Assembly: GCF_040545925.1 (NCBI RefSeq)
Contig: NZ_JBEPMX010000010.1
Location: forward strand, 33,628 to 97,627
Source: Alkalibacillus flavidus
GTDB lineage: Bacteria; Bacillota; Bacilli; Bacillales; Alkalibacillaceae
Direction of reading: 5' to 3'
DNA length: 64,000 nt
The notes under the pieces are model-generated. The model saw only the letters and a program-made list of their open reading frames with translations. It was not told the origin of the DNA and searched no databases. A program made the translations under genes and the position numbers. Positions 16,683-25,309 of this stretch are shown in pieces (the stretch's first letter is position 1; every line of letters begins with the position of its first letter).

Positions 16683-17080
16683 GCTTGGACAGAAGTAGAT
16701 TCGATTTTACAAAAGACGAATGTTTGAACATCGTAATAGTTAAGCACTAATGAAGCAGAATCAAAACACGTAGACGCCTGCGGGAACAGCACGCGTCTCG
16801 AGACCCCGAGAGATGCACCTGTGTCTTCTAGCAACGCTTCGAAGTAGGCTTTCTCGGTGCAAGTTACAAGGTAGCTTACTCGATGATGTTGCCTGGCTCG
16901 AGCCGTGCCCGCGGTCGACTAAAAACGGTCACGTCCTGCGCCTGCGAGTACTCGGCGCAGAATTAGTCAAGGAAGCTTATGAAATCCGCTTTTGTGGCCA
17001 ACGTCGACACTAGACCATCCGGGTCGTCGGAAAGCGTCCACCGTAAACGGATCACACAATCAACAACGTACTTTAATAAT
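16683..17080. repeat. Long non-coding intergenic repeat element (copy A)
   Basis: About 400 bases, richer in GC than the flanks, with no credible gene. Its left end (GCTTGG..., TTAAGCACT, GAATCAAAA, CGTAGAC) recurs at 37926-38070. It contains an imperfect inverted pair around CTCGAG (16781-16802 and 16897-16914), so a structured transcript is possible. Elements of this general look, with a CGTAGAC-CTGCGGGAACAG left part and a GGAAAGCGTCCACC right part, are, as I recall, scattered between genes in many Bacillus-group genomes. The open frame 16813-17013 within it has no start context. Confidence 0.7.
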
Positions 17081-17107
17081 GGATTTGATTAAGCATTTCT
17101 AGTGTTG

Positions 17108-17881
17108 TTATTCCCACTTAAAGTCAGGCTGTCTTTTGTTTAGGAAAGCATCGACGCCTTCATGGTGGTCGTTTGTTTTTCGCATGGCTGTTTGTGCAGT
17201 CGTTTCTGCTGCTAAAATAGACTTCAATTCGTCAAGCTGTTGTTGGTGATAAATCGTTTTCGTTTGAATCATCGCGAGAATAGGTGAGTTCTTGAGTTTA
17301 TCCGTATATTGTTTAACCGATTGGTCCAAATCAGACGTAATGACAAAATCGATTAACCCAATTCCTTTCGCTTCATTAGCTTCTAGCTTTTTACCTTCCC
17401 AAATTAAATGTTTCGCTCGGACGGTGCCGACGCGTTGTTGCATCATGAAATGTCCAGCGCCATCTGGGATCAGCCCGATTCCGATGAAGTTCATCGCAAT
17501 TTTCGCATCAGATTTCGCTAAGACGTAGTCGCAACCTAATGCCAAACTTAGGCCTAAACCAGCCGCCGATCCGTTTAAGGCGGCGATCGTGATTTTCGGC
17601 ATTTGGTATAACGTTAGAACGATTTGTTCTATTATGTTCATGATGTCACTAAAAGCATTGTCGTTATCAGCACTTGCAATCATGTTCAAATCGCCACCAG
17701 CTGAAAACGCTTTCCCATTCCCTTGTAAAACGATTATTTTCGAGTCGTTTTCACTTGCTTCTTTCAATTTGGTAGCCAGCACATTTAACATTTCTTCATT
17801 CAAAGCATTAACTTGTTCAGGTCGGTTTAAGGTGATTGTGGTGACGCCATCTTCTTCGTGTAATAATACTAAATTAGACAT
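17108..17881 (-). CDS. Enoyl-CoA hydratase/isomerase family protein
   Basis: 257-residue crotonase-fold protein. The oxyanion-hole segments FSAGGDL and SAAGLGLSLAL are present. In the second, crotonases with hydratase activity have a catalytic Glu a little further on; here the region reads IGLIPDGAG, with Asp where many hydratases have Glu or Asp. It resembles YhaR or PaaG-like isomerases. ATG 17881 follows GCGAGGG. It lies 17 bases after an XRE-TPR regulator on the same strand, so the two are likely cotranscribed, an unusual pairing. Confidence 0.85.
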   Translation of the reverse strand: MSNLVLLHEEDGVTTITLNRPEQVNALNEEMLNVLATKLKEASENDSKIIVLQGNGKAFSAGGDLNMIASADNDNAFSDIMNIIEQIVLTLYQMPKITIAALNGSAAGLGLSLALGCDYVLAKSDAKIAMNFIGIGLIPDGAGHFMMQQRVGTVRAKHLIWEGKKLEANEAKGIGLIDFVITSDLDQSVKQYTDKLKNSPILAMIQTKTIYHQQQLDELKSILAAETTAQTAMRKTNDHHEGVDAFLNKRQPDFKWE

Positions 17882-17898
17882 AAAATCCCTCGCTTTAA

Positions 17899-19143
17899 TT
17901 ATATTCCAAGCTTTAATATTTTTTCATAATACGTTATCGCATCACGGTGGTTTTGTTGCGCCATTAATGATTCAGCCATTAATATGTACAATTCTTTAAG
18001 CGTTCGGTTTTCCCCACGTTGCACTAAATAGGGAATCCATTGTTGCTTCGCTTCTAGAAGAAAAGTATTAGTTGCAACAGTTTGGTTGATTTCGTGGGTT
18101 AACATCCAAAGTAAACACCGGATTTTTTGGTCGCCGATTTGTTGGCTCAATGTCTCCCCTTGGTTAATATACGATATGGCTGTGTCGTATTCCTGCAAAT
18201 GATAGTGAATTTTTGCGAAAAGTTGCAAACATCGTAGTTTTTCATATGACGTGTTAAAACCTTCATAAGCTGATGTTAGATAGGTAAGAGCTTTATCCCA
18301 GTCTTCTTTTTCGATATAAAGGTATGCGATATTGTATTGGAGATTTGCTGTGACGCGTTCAGAGTCCATCATCGGTCTGGAATTAAGGACTTGAAAGAAA
18401 TAGTGCTCGGCGATATCGAAAGCTTGTAACAAGGTGTAATTGATACCGAACAAAATATAACAATCAGTAATCTTAGGGTATAAGAAAGTGTTAATAAATT
18501 GTTCTTTAGCGATTTGGCAGTAATGATTACTACGTGACGGTTCATAAAGTCGAGTATATGTCGCCGCGATTAAATAATATAAGTCGGGGTCATTTAACCC
18601 GTATTCATCGAGAACGTTTTCGGCTTCGATAAAGTGTACAATCGCTTGGTGCGGGTACGCTAAATGAATATAATAAATGCCGATAATTTTGTAGAAGTAG
18701 TAGCGTTTTTTGTTTTGAAAGCTCGATTGAATGTTGAATAAGTTATCAATAGCATAGTTCGTGACGCGATCACTCTTCGTTTCAATTAAGTAATAGAGTT
18801 CGATGAGCTTAAAAAAGTGTTGTACATCGTCGTGATGAAAGGGAGATAGAGTTGCTTGAATCGTTTCATATAAATCGTGAGCTTCAGTGAAATTTTTCTT
18901 TGTAATGAGTTTATAAAGTGTTTCGATATCGTCCTCAATATCACTACCTGAAGCGGATTCAATTGAATGAGCGGGAATGCCGAGTCGTTCGCAAAGAGAT
19001 TCAAAAACGGATTGACTGGGTTCGATGATTTTATTTTCGATCTTACTTAAATACGAGATCGAACAGATACCTGTCGCTAATTGTTTTTGTGATAACCCTT
19101 GTTTCGTTCGATGATATTGTATAAAAGAACTCGTATTAAACAT
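17899..19143 (-). CDS. XRE-family regulator with TPR repeats (RRNPP-like)
   Basis: 414 residues. The N-terminal helix-turn-helix (about 8-60, GLSQKQLATGICSISYLSKI) is of the XRE/PlcR type. The rest is helical and reads as about eight tetratricopeptide-like repeats (for example YNIAYLYIEKEDWDKALTYL). This is the architecture of PlcR, NprR and Rgg-like regulators that bind secreted signalling peptides. I found no convincing short export peptide gene next to it, so peptide control is uncertain. ATG 19143 follows GAGGTG; a GTG three codons upstream is less well placed. Downstream partner: enoyl-CoA hydratase. Confidence 0.82.
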   Translation of the reverse strand: MFNTSSFIQYHRTKQGLSQKQLATGICSISYLSKIENKIIEPSQSVFESLCERLGIPAHSIESASGSDIEDDIETLYKLITKKNFTEAHDLYETIQATLSPFHHDDVQHFFKLIELYYLIETKSDRVTNYAIDNLFNIQSSFQNKKRYYFYKIIGIYYIHLAYPHQAIVHFIEAENVLDEYGLNDPDLYYLIAATYTRLYEPSRSNHYCQIAKEQFINTFLYPKITDCYILFGINYTLLQAFDIAEHYFFQVLNSRPMMDSERVTANLQYNIAYLYIEKEDWDKALTYLTSAYEGFNTSYEKLRCLQLFAKIHYHLQEYDTAISYINQGETLSQQIGDQKIRCLLWMLTHEINQTVATNTFLLEAKQQWIPYLVQRGENRTLKELYILMAESLMAQQNHRDAITYYEKILKLGI

Positions 19144-19227
19144 AGCATTCACCTCATTCGTTTCTTAAACATCATTGGTTGTTGGCGATTATTGGTAACC
19201 TTATTGTAATCAAAATTAGTCAGGCTG

Positions 19228-19270
19228 TAAAAAATCCCTTTCGATTCATCGTCTGGAATCGAAAGGGATT
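19228..19270 (-). terminator. Terminator of chemoreceptor gene
   Basis: 15-bp perfect stem (AATCCCTTTCGATTC and complement); on the minus strand it is followed by six T. Confidence 0.9.
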
Positions 19271-19276
19271 GATTCA

Positions 19277-20926
19277 TTAATGGAAATGTGATGTTTTTTC
19301 GTTTAGTTCTTCGATCATAGCCTCGAGCTTTTCGGCTTCTTGTTGTAGTTTTTGGAAGGCATTTTGTTGTTCGCTTGCTGATGCTGAAATTTCTTCAGTG
19401 CCGGCAGCTGTTTCTTCAGTGACAGAGCTAATGCTTTCCATCGTGGCTGTAATTTGTTCAGATTGTTTGCGTGACTCATCCATATTGGCGGATAGGCGTT
19501 CCAGGCGATCGTAAATTTGTCCCACATGGTCAGCAATATTGTTAAATGAGTTTTCTGATGTGTTCACAGCATCCACTTGTTGTTCGCTTAGTCGTGTTGT
19601 TTCTTCTGTTTGGTTATTGATTTGATCGACGCCTACGCGGATTTGATCGACCATTTGTTTAATATCATCCGTTGCAGACGTTGATTGGTCAGCAAGCTTA
19701 CGGACTTCGTCGGCAACAACTGCGAAACCTTTACCGTGTTCGCCAGCACGAGCTGCTTCAATCGCTGCGTTTAAGGCGAGTAAATTCGTCTGTTCAGCGA
19801 TGTCGTTAACGAGTGCAACAGCTTGCTCGATTTGTTCTGTATAGTGAGTGAACTGTTCAACCGACTGACGGACTTCGGACATGGCTGTTTGGTTGCGTTC
19901 CATGATCGTCTTTTGCGATACGAGTGCTTCGTGGCCGTCTTGGACCGCTTGTTGAGCATGCGTGCTTTCCTCATTCGCTTTATCGCTTTCTTCGGCGTTG
20001 GCTTCAAAATCGTGTTGCATTTTTTCGACGAGCGTGACCGCATCTTGGACGTCATTCGAGATCGATTGACTACCTTGAGCTAATTCATCTGTCGAGCTAG
20101 CGACTTGTTCGCTACCTTCTGTTAAACTCTTGATTTCGTCATTTAGTTGGGTACTAAATTCATCGACGCGACGATTAATCGAATGAATCGACTCGACGGT
20201 GTCTTTTAAGTTGTTGATCATTGTCTTGAATGATCGTTTTAATTGGCCGATTTCGTCTTTTTCTTTTTCGTCAACTTCAATGTCTAGTGATAGTTTACCA
20301 GATGCTGCTTCTTGTGCTTGACTAGATAATGATCTTAACGGATTGGCGATACGATTCGACAAACGTAATGTTAAGAGTAACGTGAATATGACGAGTACGA
20401 TACTAGCGATTAAAATAGCTGTTAAAACACCAGCAATCAAGTTTTGTTGCTCTTGTGTATTGTTGTCGTACCAATTGTTACTTGCGCGTTCTAGCATGTA
20501 AGCATCGTTAACAAGTCCTGCTGTACGCAATGCTTGGCGTTGAACTTCATTCATATCTTCACTTTCTAAAGCTTGTACAGTTAGTTCTTGCCAATCATTA
20601 TACTTTTCTTGCGCTTGGGTCGCCCAACGTTCTTGTTCGTCTGTTTTAACTAACTCAGTAATACCTTGAGCCATCTCTTCTGTCTGTTCTAGCTGTAATT
20701 CAGCTTCTTGTTTCGTCGCGGTAGACGGACTGTAGAAATAGGTTGTGAGTGCTTGTTCTGTCGCATGGAATTGCGCATAAATCTCTTTACTCTCTAGTAA
20801 TACATCAATATCATCTTGTGATGACGCCTGTAAGTTCATCATTTCGTATGCGACATATGACACGATCAACAAACTTAAAATTAAAGGCGTCAGTGTCATA
20901 ATATATAATCGTTTTTTAATTGACAT
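19277..20926 (-). CDS. Methyl-accepting chemotaxis protein
   Basis: 549 residues. A membrane helix at about 10-28 and another at about 163-185 bracket a small extracellular helical sensor domain. A HAMP domain follows (about 186-245), then the cytoplasmic signalling hairpin with the conserved tip (EQTNLLALNAAIEAARAGE). It signals to CheA/CheW. ATG 20926 follows GAAGGAGTC. It is the second gene of an operon with a BMP-family binding lipoprotein, 19 bases apart, suggesting that the lipoprotein delivers the ligand. Confidence 0.93.
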   Translation of the reverse strand: MSIKKRLYIMTLTPLILSLLIVSYVAYEMMNLQASSQDDIDVLLESKEIYAQFHATEQALTTYFYSPSTATKQEAELQLEQTEEMAQGITELVKTDEQERWATQAQEKYNDWQELTVQALESEDMNEVQRQALRTAGLVNDAYMLERASNNWYDNNTQEQQNLIAGVLTAILIASIVLVIFTLLLTLRLSNRIANPLRSLSSQAQEAASGKLSLDIEVDEKEKDEIGQLKRSFKTMINNLKDTVESIHSINRRVDEFSTQLNDEIKSLTEGSEQVASSTDELAQGSQSISNDVQDAVTLVEKMQHDFEANAEESDKANEESTHAQQAVQDGHEALVSQKTIMERNQTAMSEVRQSVEQFTHYTEQIEQAVALVNDIAEQTNLLALNAAIEAARAGEHGKGFAVVADEVRKLADQSTSATDDIKQMVDQIRVGVDQINNQTEETTRLSEQQVDAVNTSENSFNNIADHVGQIYDRLERLSANMDESRKQSEQITATMESISSVTEETAAGTEEISASASEQQNAFQKLQQEAEKLEAMIEELNEKTSHFH

Positions 20927-20945
20927 TTAAAGACTCCTTCCTCGT

Positions 20946-21893
20946 TTAATTTCGTGCATCGTCTAACGTTTGTTGTTGTTGATCAGTCAGTTCAATGACG
21001 CGGATTGGGGCTAAGCCGACACCGTCTTGATCTAAACCTAATTCGCGGTGATTACCTTCGAGTGTCTCCCCATTAGCTAGTTGTTCCATGACATCATAAA
21101 TCGCGACGTTCACGTTTTTAACCATGGATGTAACAACAGCATCTTCAGCAATCGTATATTGGTCGGTATCCACACCGAAAGCATAGATACCTTGGCTTTG
21201 TGCTTCTTGTAGTGCTCCTGTACCCGTGAAACCGGCAGATGGGAATATGTAATCAGCACCTTCATCAATCATATCAGCCGCAATATCTGCACCGAGTTGG
21301 TCATCATCAAAAGACCCAGCATACTCAGTTAAAATCTCTGTATCAGGGTTGGCTTCGCGAACACCTTCTTTAAAGCCGTTCTCAAATCGCTGGATAACAT
21401 CACTTTCCACACCGCCGATGAAACCGACCGTGTCGCTTTCAGTACGCATACCAGCAATCAATCCGACTAAGTGGCTTCCTTCGTCTTCTTTAAAGGTGAT
21501 AGATGTGACATTTGGTAGGTCAATTACTGCATCGATCATGACGAATTGTTGATCGGGATACTCTTCCGCTTTCGCTTCAATCGCAGGAGCTGTTGTAAAA
21601 CTTAACCCGAAAATTACATCGTGGTCTTGATCGATTAATTCTTGTAATTTTGCTTCATAATCTTGATCAAGTGGTTCCCGGTAATCGAAAACAACACCTA
21701 ACTCATCGCGCGCTTGGGTTAACCCTTGGAAAGCTAAGTCACTAAACGCATTATCACCAATACCACTTTCTGTGACGAGAAGCCCAGCTGACAGCGTATC
21801 GTCGCTTGAGTCTATATTCTCATTATTTGAAGAACATGCCGCCATTATAATCAGGATGAAAACAAGCAGGGCGGTCATTTTATAAAACTTCAT
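20946..21893 (-). CDS. BMP/PnrA family substrate-binding lipoprotein
   Basis: 315 residues with a lipoprotein signal ending in MAAC (Cys20), then a type I periplasmic-binding fold of the basic membrane protein (Bmp/Med/PnrA) family (AGLLVTESGIGDNAFSDLA near the start, later PSAGFTGTGALQEA). PnrA relatives bind purine nucleosides for ABC import. Here no ABC transporter genes follow; the next gene is a chemoreceptor. ATG 21893 follows TTAGGAGG. Its 5' region has a nested dyad (21924-21976). Confidence 0.85.
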   Translation of the reverse strand: MKFYKMTALLVFILIIMAACSSNNENIDSSDDTLSAGLLVTESGIGDNAFSDLAFQGLTQARDELGVVFDYREPLDQDYEAKLQELIDQDHDVIFGLSFTTAPAIEAKAEEYPDQQFVMIDAVIDLPNVTSITFKEDEGSHLVGLIAGMRTESDTVGFIGGVESDVIQRFENGFKEGVREANPDTEILTEYAGSFDDDQLGADIAADMIDEGADYIFPSAGFTGTGALQEAQSQGIYAFGVDTDQYTIAEDAVVTSMVKNVNVAIYDVMEQLANGETLEGNHRELGLDQDGVGLAPIRVIELTDQQQQTLDDARN

Positions 21894-21923
21894 AGAAAAC
21901 CTCCTAATTTAAAATAAATGTCG

Positions 21924-21976
21924 AAATTTATCGGTAATTCTTACTAAGATATTATCTTATATTTCTCGATAAATTT
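21924..21976. promoter_or_regulatory. Nested dyad upstream of binding-lipoprotein gene
   Basis: AAATTTATCG (21924-21933) and its exact complement CGATAAATTT (21967-21976) enclose the 13-base palindrome AAGATATTATCTT (21946-21958). It could be an operator or a leader hairpin of the PnrA-MCP operon. It does not match the purine riboswitch core. Confidence 0.4.
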
Positions 21977-22007
21977 AAAGGTTAAAGTTGGAAAAAATAA
22001 AATTCAT

Positions 22008-22036
22008 TTGACGTTCTGATCGTTTAAGCTTAAGAT
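22008..22036 (+). promoter_or_regulatory. Promoter of the btu operon
   Basis: TTGACG, 17-base spacer, TAAGAT, with a predicted start near 22043, directly before the cobalamin riboswitch. Confidence 0.65.
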
Positions 22037-22061
22037 TAAAAGTGACAAAATAATCAATAGA

Positions 22062-22224
22062 ATATGTAGGTGTAAATGACAATTGTTGTTTACTTAATAG
22101 GGAAGTCCGGTGCGAATCCGGCGCGGTCCCGCCACTGTGTAGGGGAGCTACTGACCATGCCACTGTCAAATGACGGGAAGGGGTTAGACGCTTCGATCCT
22201 GAGCCAGGAGACCTGCCTATATAT
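22062..22224 (+). ncRNA. Cobalamin (B12) riboswitch aptamer
   Basis: The region contains the conserved cobalamin riboswitch pieces in order: GGGAAGTCCGGTGCGAATCC, the CGGTCCCGCCACTGTG core, and the B12 box AGCCAGGAGACCTGCC. The ends pair as P1 (ATGTAGGT with ACCTGCCTAT). It lies upstream of btuFCD, which fits sensing of adenosylcobalamin to shut off B12 uptake. Confidence 0.95.
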
Positions 22225-22300
22225 TTTAGCTGATTTCCTTCGGGGTTAAAGGAAACGCTATATATCAATCAAACGATTCATATATAGTTTGAAAGCCATG

Positions 22301-22347
22301 ATGCGCTTGTTTTCTCTAAACTCACGGAGGAAATAAGCGCATTTTTT
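22301..22347 (+). terminator. Riboswitch expression-platform terminator
   Basis: ATGCGCTT-(N)-TTTTC pairs with GAGGAAAT-AAGCGCAT, followed by six T, 24 bases before btuF. It is placed to stop transcription when B12 is bound. A second hairpin (TTTCCTT...AAAGGAAA, about 22233-22256) between aptamer and terminator may be part of the switching element. Confidence 0.85.
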
Positions 22348-22370
22348 AATACAGAAAGGAAGAGGTTAAG

Positions 22371-23390
22371 ATGATGTTAGGTAAAATGAAGCAATGGGTA
22401 TTAATCGTCTTACTCGTGCTAGTTGTCGGGTTAACAGCTTGCCAAAATGGTGAAGAATCCACAGATGACACAACTAGTACAGACAATACGGAACAACAAG
22501 AATCTGAAGAGAACACTTCAGATGAAAACGACGACGACAACAGCGAAGCAAGTGAAGAATCAGAATCGACATTTCCTGTGACGATCACCGACCGAACAGA
22601 TCAAGAGATAACGATCGAAGAAAAACCTGAGTCGATCGTATCTGTTATTCCGAGCGCAACAGAAATTGTATATGCCGTTGGAGCTGGTGATGCTGTTGAT
22701 GGTGTGTCACAATGGGCCGATTATCCAAAAGAAGTGAACGACGTTGAAACAGTAGGAGATATGAACTTAAATATTGAAAAAATCGTGAGCTTAGAACCAG
22801 ATTTAGTCGTCGCTGACGTACAAAATGCCGATGATATCGACGCGATGCGTGATGCAGGATTAAATGTATTAGTCATTGGTTCGCAAAGCTTAGATGCAGT
22901 GTACCGTGATATTGAGATGGTCGGTCAAGCAACAGGTCATATGGATCAGGCTAAGGACATCGTCAGTGATATGCGATCACGCGTCAGTGATGTGAAAGAT
23001 GCGGTTAGCGACATTCCAGAAGAAGAGCGGAAGCGTGTTTGGGTCGAGGTTGGACCCCAGTTATTTTCTGGTGCACAAGGGTCGTTTTTACACGAAATTT
23101 TAACGCTTGCTGGTGGGCTTAACATTATCGGTGATCAAGAAGGTTGGCCCCAAGTGAGTGAGGAAGTGATCATTGAACAGAACCCAGATGTTATCATAAC
23201 AACTTACGGTGAAACGACAGAAAATGCACACGAGAAGATCATGAACCGTGACGGTTGGGATACGATTACAGCGGTGCAAGAAGAAGCGATTTATGACATG
23301 AAAAACAACTTATTATCTCGACCTGGTCCGCGTTTGGTTGATGGTTTAGAAGAATTGGCACGAATACTTTATCCGAACGAAATGAATTAA
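22371..23390 (+). CDS. btuF: Cobalamin-binding lipoprotein BtuF
   Basis: 339 residues: a lipoprotein signal with Cys24 in GLTAC, an acidic Ser/Asp/Glu linker (about 27-66), and a TroA/BtuF-type binding domain starting at FPVTITDRTDQEITI with SVIPSATEIVYAVG. It captures corrinoid outside the membrane for BtuCD. GGAAGAGG precedes two tandem ATGs (22371, 22374); the first is taken. Substrate specificity is inferred from the riboswitch upstream; the fold alone is shared with siderophore-binding proteins. Confidence 0.88.
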   Translation: MMLGKMKQWVLIVLLVLVVGLTACQNGEESTDDTTSTDNTEQQESEENTSDENDDDNSEASEESESTFPVTITDRTDQEITIEEKPESIVSVIPSATEIVYAVGAGDAVDGVSQWADYPKEVNDVETVGDMNLNIEKIVSLEPDLVVADVQNADDIDAMRDAGLNVLVIGSQSLDAVYRDIEMVGQATGHMDQAKDIVSDMRSRVSDVKDAVSDIPEEERKRVWVEVGPQLFSGAQGSFLHEILTLAGGLNIIGDQEGWPQVSEEVIIEQNPDVIITTYGETTENAHEKIMNRDGWDTITAVQEEAIYDMKNNLLSRPGPRLVDGLEELARILYPNEMN

Positions 23391-23416
23391 TTTTTTAAAT
23401 TGAATGGATGTTACAC

Positions 23417-24457
23417 ATGACGAAACACAAAACGTTATGGCTTTCATTAATCGGTTTGCTGCTAGGGCTCGCTGTATTAATGAGTCTATCGATCTCACTC
23501 GGTTCTGCCAATATATCATTCACAACTGTCTGGCAAGTGATTTTATCGCGCGTGCCTATTGTGAATGGCTTCATAAACGGAACATGGTCGGATGCCACTG
23601 AAACGATTGTCGTCGATTTACGTATGCCGCGGATTTTGCTAGCAGCTCTTGTTGGAGCAGCATTAGCGCTTGCAGGTGCGCTTTATCAAGGGGTTTTACG
23701 TAATCCGTTAGCGGATCCGTTTATTTTAGGGGTGTCTTCGGGCGCTTCATTTGGTGCCGCTATAACGTTTGTGTTTGGCCTGCAGTTGATGTGGCTCGGT
23801 CAATTCACGTTGCCTGTTGTCGCGTTTGTGTTTGGCTTTGTCACATTAATGATTGTTTATATGATTGCTCGCATTGGGCAAAAAGTTCGCATGGAAACCA
23901 TTATATTAGCAGGTGTAGTTGTTCAATCTTTCCTCGGGGCATGCTTGTCATTAGTCATGGCTTTAGCAAACGAAAAACTACAGACGATTGTGTTTTGGAT
24001 GATGGGTAGTTTAACGTTAACGGACTGGAGTTATACAGCGGTTGTGTTACCTGTCATGGCTGTAACAGTCATCATATCGTTATTTTTCACACGTGAGTTA
24101 AATATGCTCGGTTTAGGCGAAGAGGTGGCCCACCATTCAGGGGTGTCTGTCGAACGGACGCGTTTCATATTATTGATTTTAGCATCGCTTATGACCGGAG
24201 CGGCTGTATCCGTCTCGGGGGCAATCGGTTTTGTCGGCTTAGTCGTCCCGCATATGATTCGGCTCATCGTTGGGTCGGATTACCGATTGATTTTGCCTCT
24301 ATCACTCGTTGGTGGTGCGATTTTCCTTGTCGGGGCAGATACGTTGGCTCGGGTGGTTTTAGCACCGCGTGAGTTGCCGTTAGGTGTCATTACAGCCTTT
24401 TTAGGCGCGCCGTTTTTCATTTATTTACTCCGCCAAGCGAAGCGGGAGTATTTCTAG
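23417..24457 (+). CDS. btuC: Cobalamin ABC transporter permease BtuC
   Basis: 346-residue FecCD-family permease with about ten membrane helices. Conserved segments include DLRMPRILLAALVGAALALAG near the start, GVSSGASFG, and VVPHMIRLIVGSDYR, the cytoplasmic loop that contacts the ATPase. The start is uncertain: ATG 23417 has a weak GGATG at a suitable distance, while ATG 23408 has none. It is 26 bases after btuF and 10 bases before btuD. Confidence 0.9.
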   Translation: MTKHKTLWLSLIGLLLGLAVLMSLSISLGSANISFTTVWQVILSRVPIVNGFINGTWSDATETIVVDLRMPRILLAALVGAALALAGALYQGVLRNPLADPFILGVSSGASFGAAITFVFGLQLMWLGQFTLPVVAFVFGFVTLMIVYMIARIGQKVRMETIILAGVVVQSFLGACLSLVMALANEKLQTIVFWMMGSLTLTDWSYTAVVLPVMAVTVIISLFFTRELNMLGLGEEVAHHSGVSVERTRFILLILASLMTGAAVSVSGAIGFVGLVVPHMIRLIVGSDYRLILPLSLVGGAIFLVGADTLARVVLAPRELPLGVITAFLGAPFFIYLLRQAKREYF

Positions 24458-24467
24458 GAGGATGTCT

Positions 24468-25232
24468 ATGTTATCGCTACAACATGTTACGAAAATGATC
24501 GATGCACAACCGTTAGTGTCAGATGTCTCTTTTGATGTTGAGAAGGGGCAATGCTTCGGCTTAATCGGACCGAATGGGGCAGGTAAATCGACGTTAATGA
24601 AGTTGATCTCAGGTGTGTATGATACAACAGGCGGGCAGGTGCGTTTAGATGGTCAGCCGATCAAACGGTGGTCACATAAAAAACGGGCCCAACGAGTGTC
24701 TGTGTTAACGCAAGATGGGTTGTCGCCTTACCCGATCTCAGTGCTGAATGCGGTCATGATGGGGCGTTATCCGCATTTGAAATTTTTCCAGCGTGAAAGT
24801 GACGACGATATGAAGCGGGTACAAGACGTTTTAGCGATTACAGGACTTTCAAATATGCAAGATCAAATGCTCGATACGCTTAGTGGTGGTGAACGCCAAC
24901 GTGTAGCGATTGCGAAAGCGATGGTACAAGAACCGGACTTATTATTACTCGATGAGCCGACGTCTTATTTAGATATTGGGTATCAAACAGAAGTGCTTAA
25001 CTTAGTGCAAGATTGGCAAAAACGGACAGGTTTAACCGTCTTAATGGTATTGCACGATTTGAATTTAGCAGCGCAGTATTGTGACCGGTTAATTTTGATG
25101 GACAAAGGGGAAGTCGTGAAAGAAGGAACGAGCGATGATATTTTGACGACGGAAACGCTCGCGACGGTTTACCAAACGACTCCTGAAATTGTTCGTCATC
25201 CGACAAAAAATATTCCACAAATTTTACTCTAA
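24468..25232 (+). CDS. btuD: Cobalamin ABC transporter ATPase BtuD
   Basis: 254-residue ABC ATPase with Walker A (GPNGAGKST), Q-loop, signature LSGGERQRV, Walker B (LLLLDEPT) and switch His (VLHDLN). It powers BtuC. TAGGAGG overlaps the btuC stop; ATG 24468 is chosen because ATG 24462 abuts the ribosome binding site. It is the last gene of the riboswitch-controlled operon. I see no adenosyltransferase or cobalamin-remodelling gene after it. Confidence 0.9.
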   Translation: MLSLQHVTKMIDAQPLVSDVSFDVEKGQCFGLIGPNGAGKSTLMKLISGVYDTTGGQVRLDGQPIKRWSHKKRAQRVSVLTQDGLSPYPISVLNAVMMGRYPHLKFFQRESDDDMKRVQDVLAITGLSNMQDQMLDTLSGGERQRVAIAKAMVQEPDLLLLDEPTSYLDIGYQTEVLNLVQDWQKRTGLTVLMVLHDLNLAAQYCDRLILMDKGEVVKEGTSDDILTTETLATVYQTTPEIVRHPTKNIPQILL

Positions 25233-25309
25233 AGGCATCTTCCGTCAATCATGTTATGTATAATAGAATAGACAAGAGTACGTAGCTATGAATGGGAGAT
25301 GACACATGT

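Noticed and set aside
16813..17013. 66-codon open frame in the long repeat
   Set aside because: No ribosome binding site, no resemblance to a protein, and the segment is missing from the second copy.
21894..21990. Purine riboswitch before the PnrA-like gene
   Set aside because: The conserved purine aptamer core is not present; only a nested dyad is seen.
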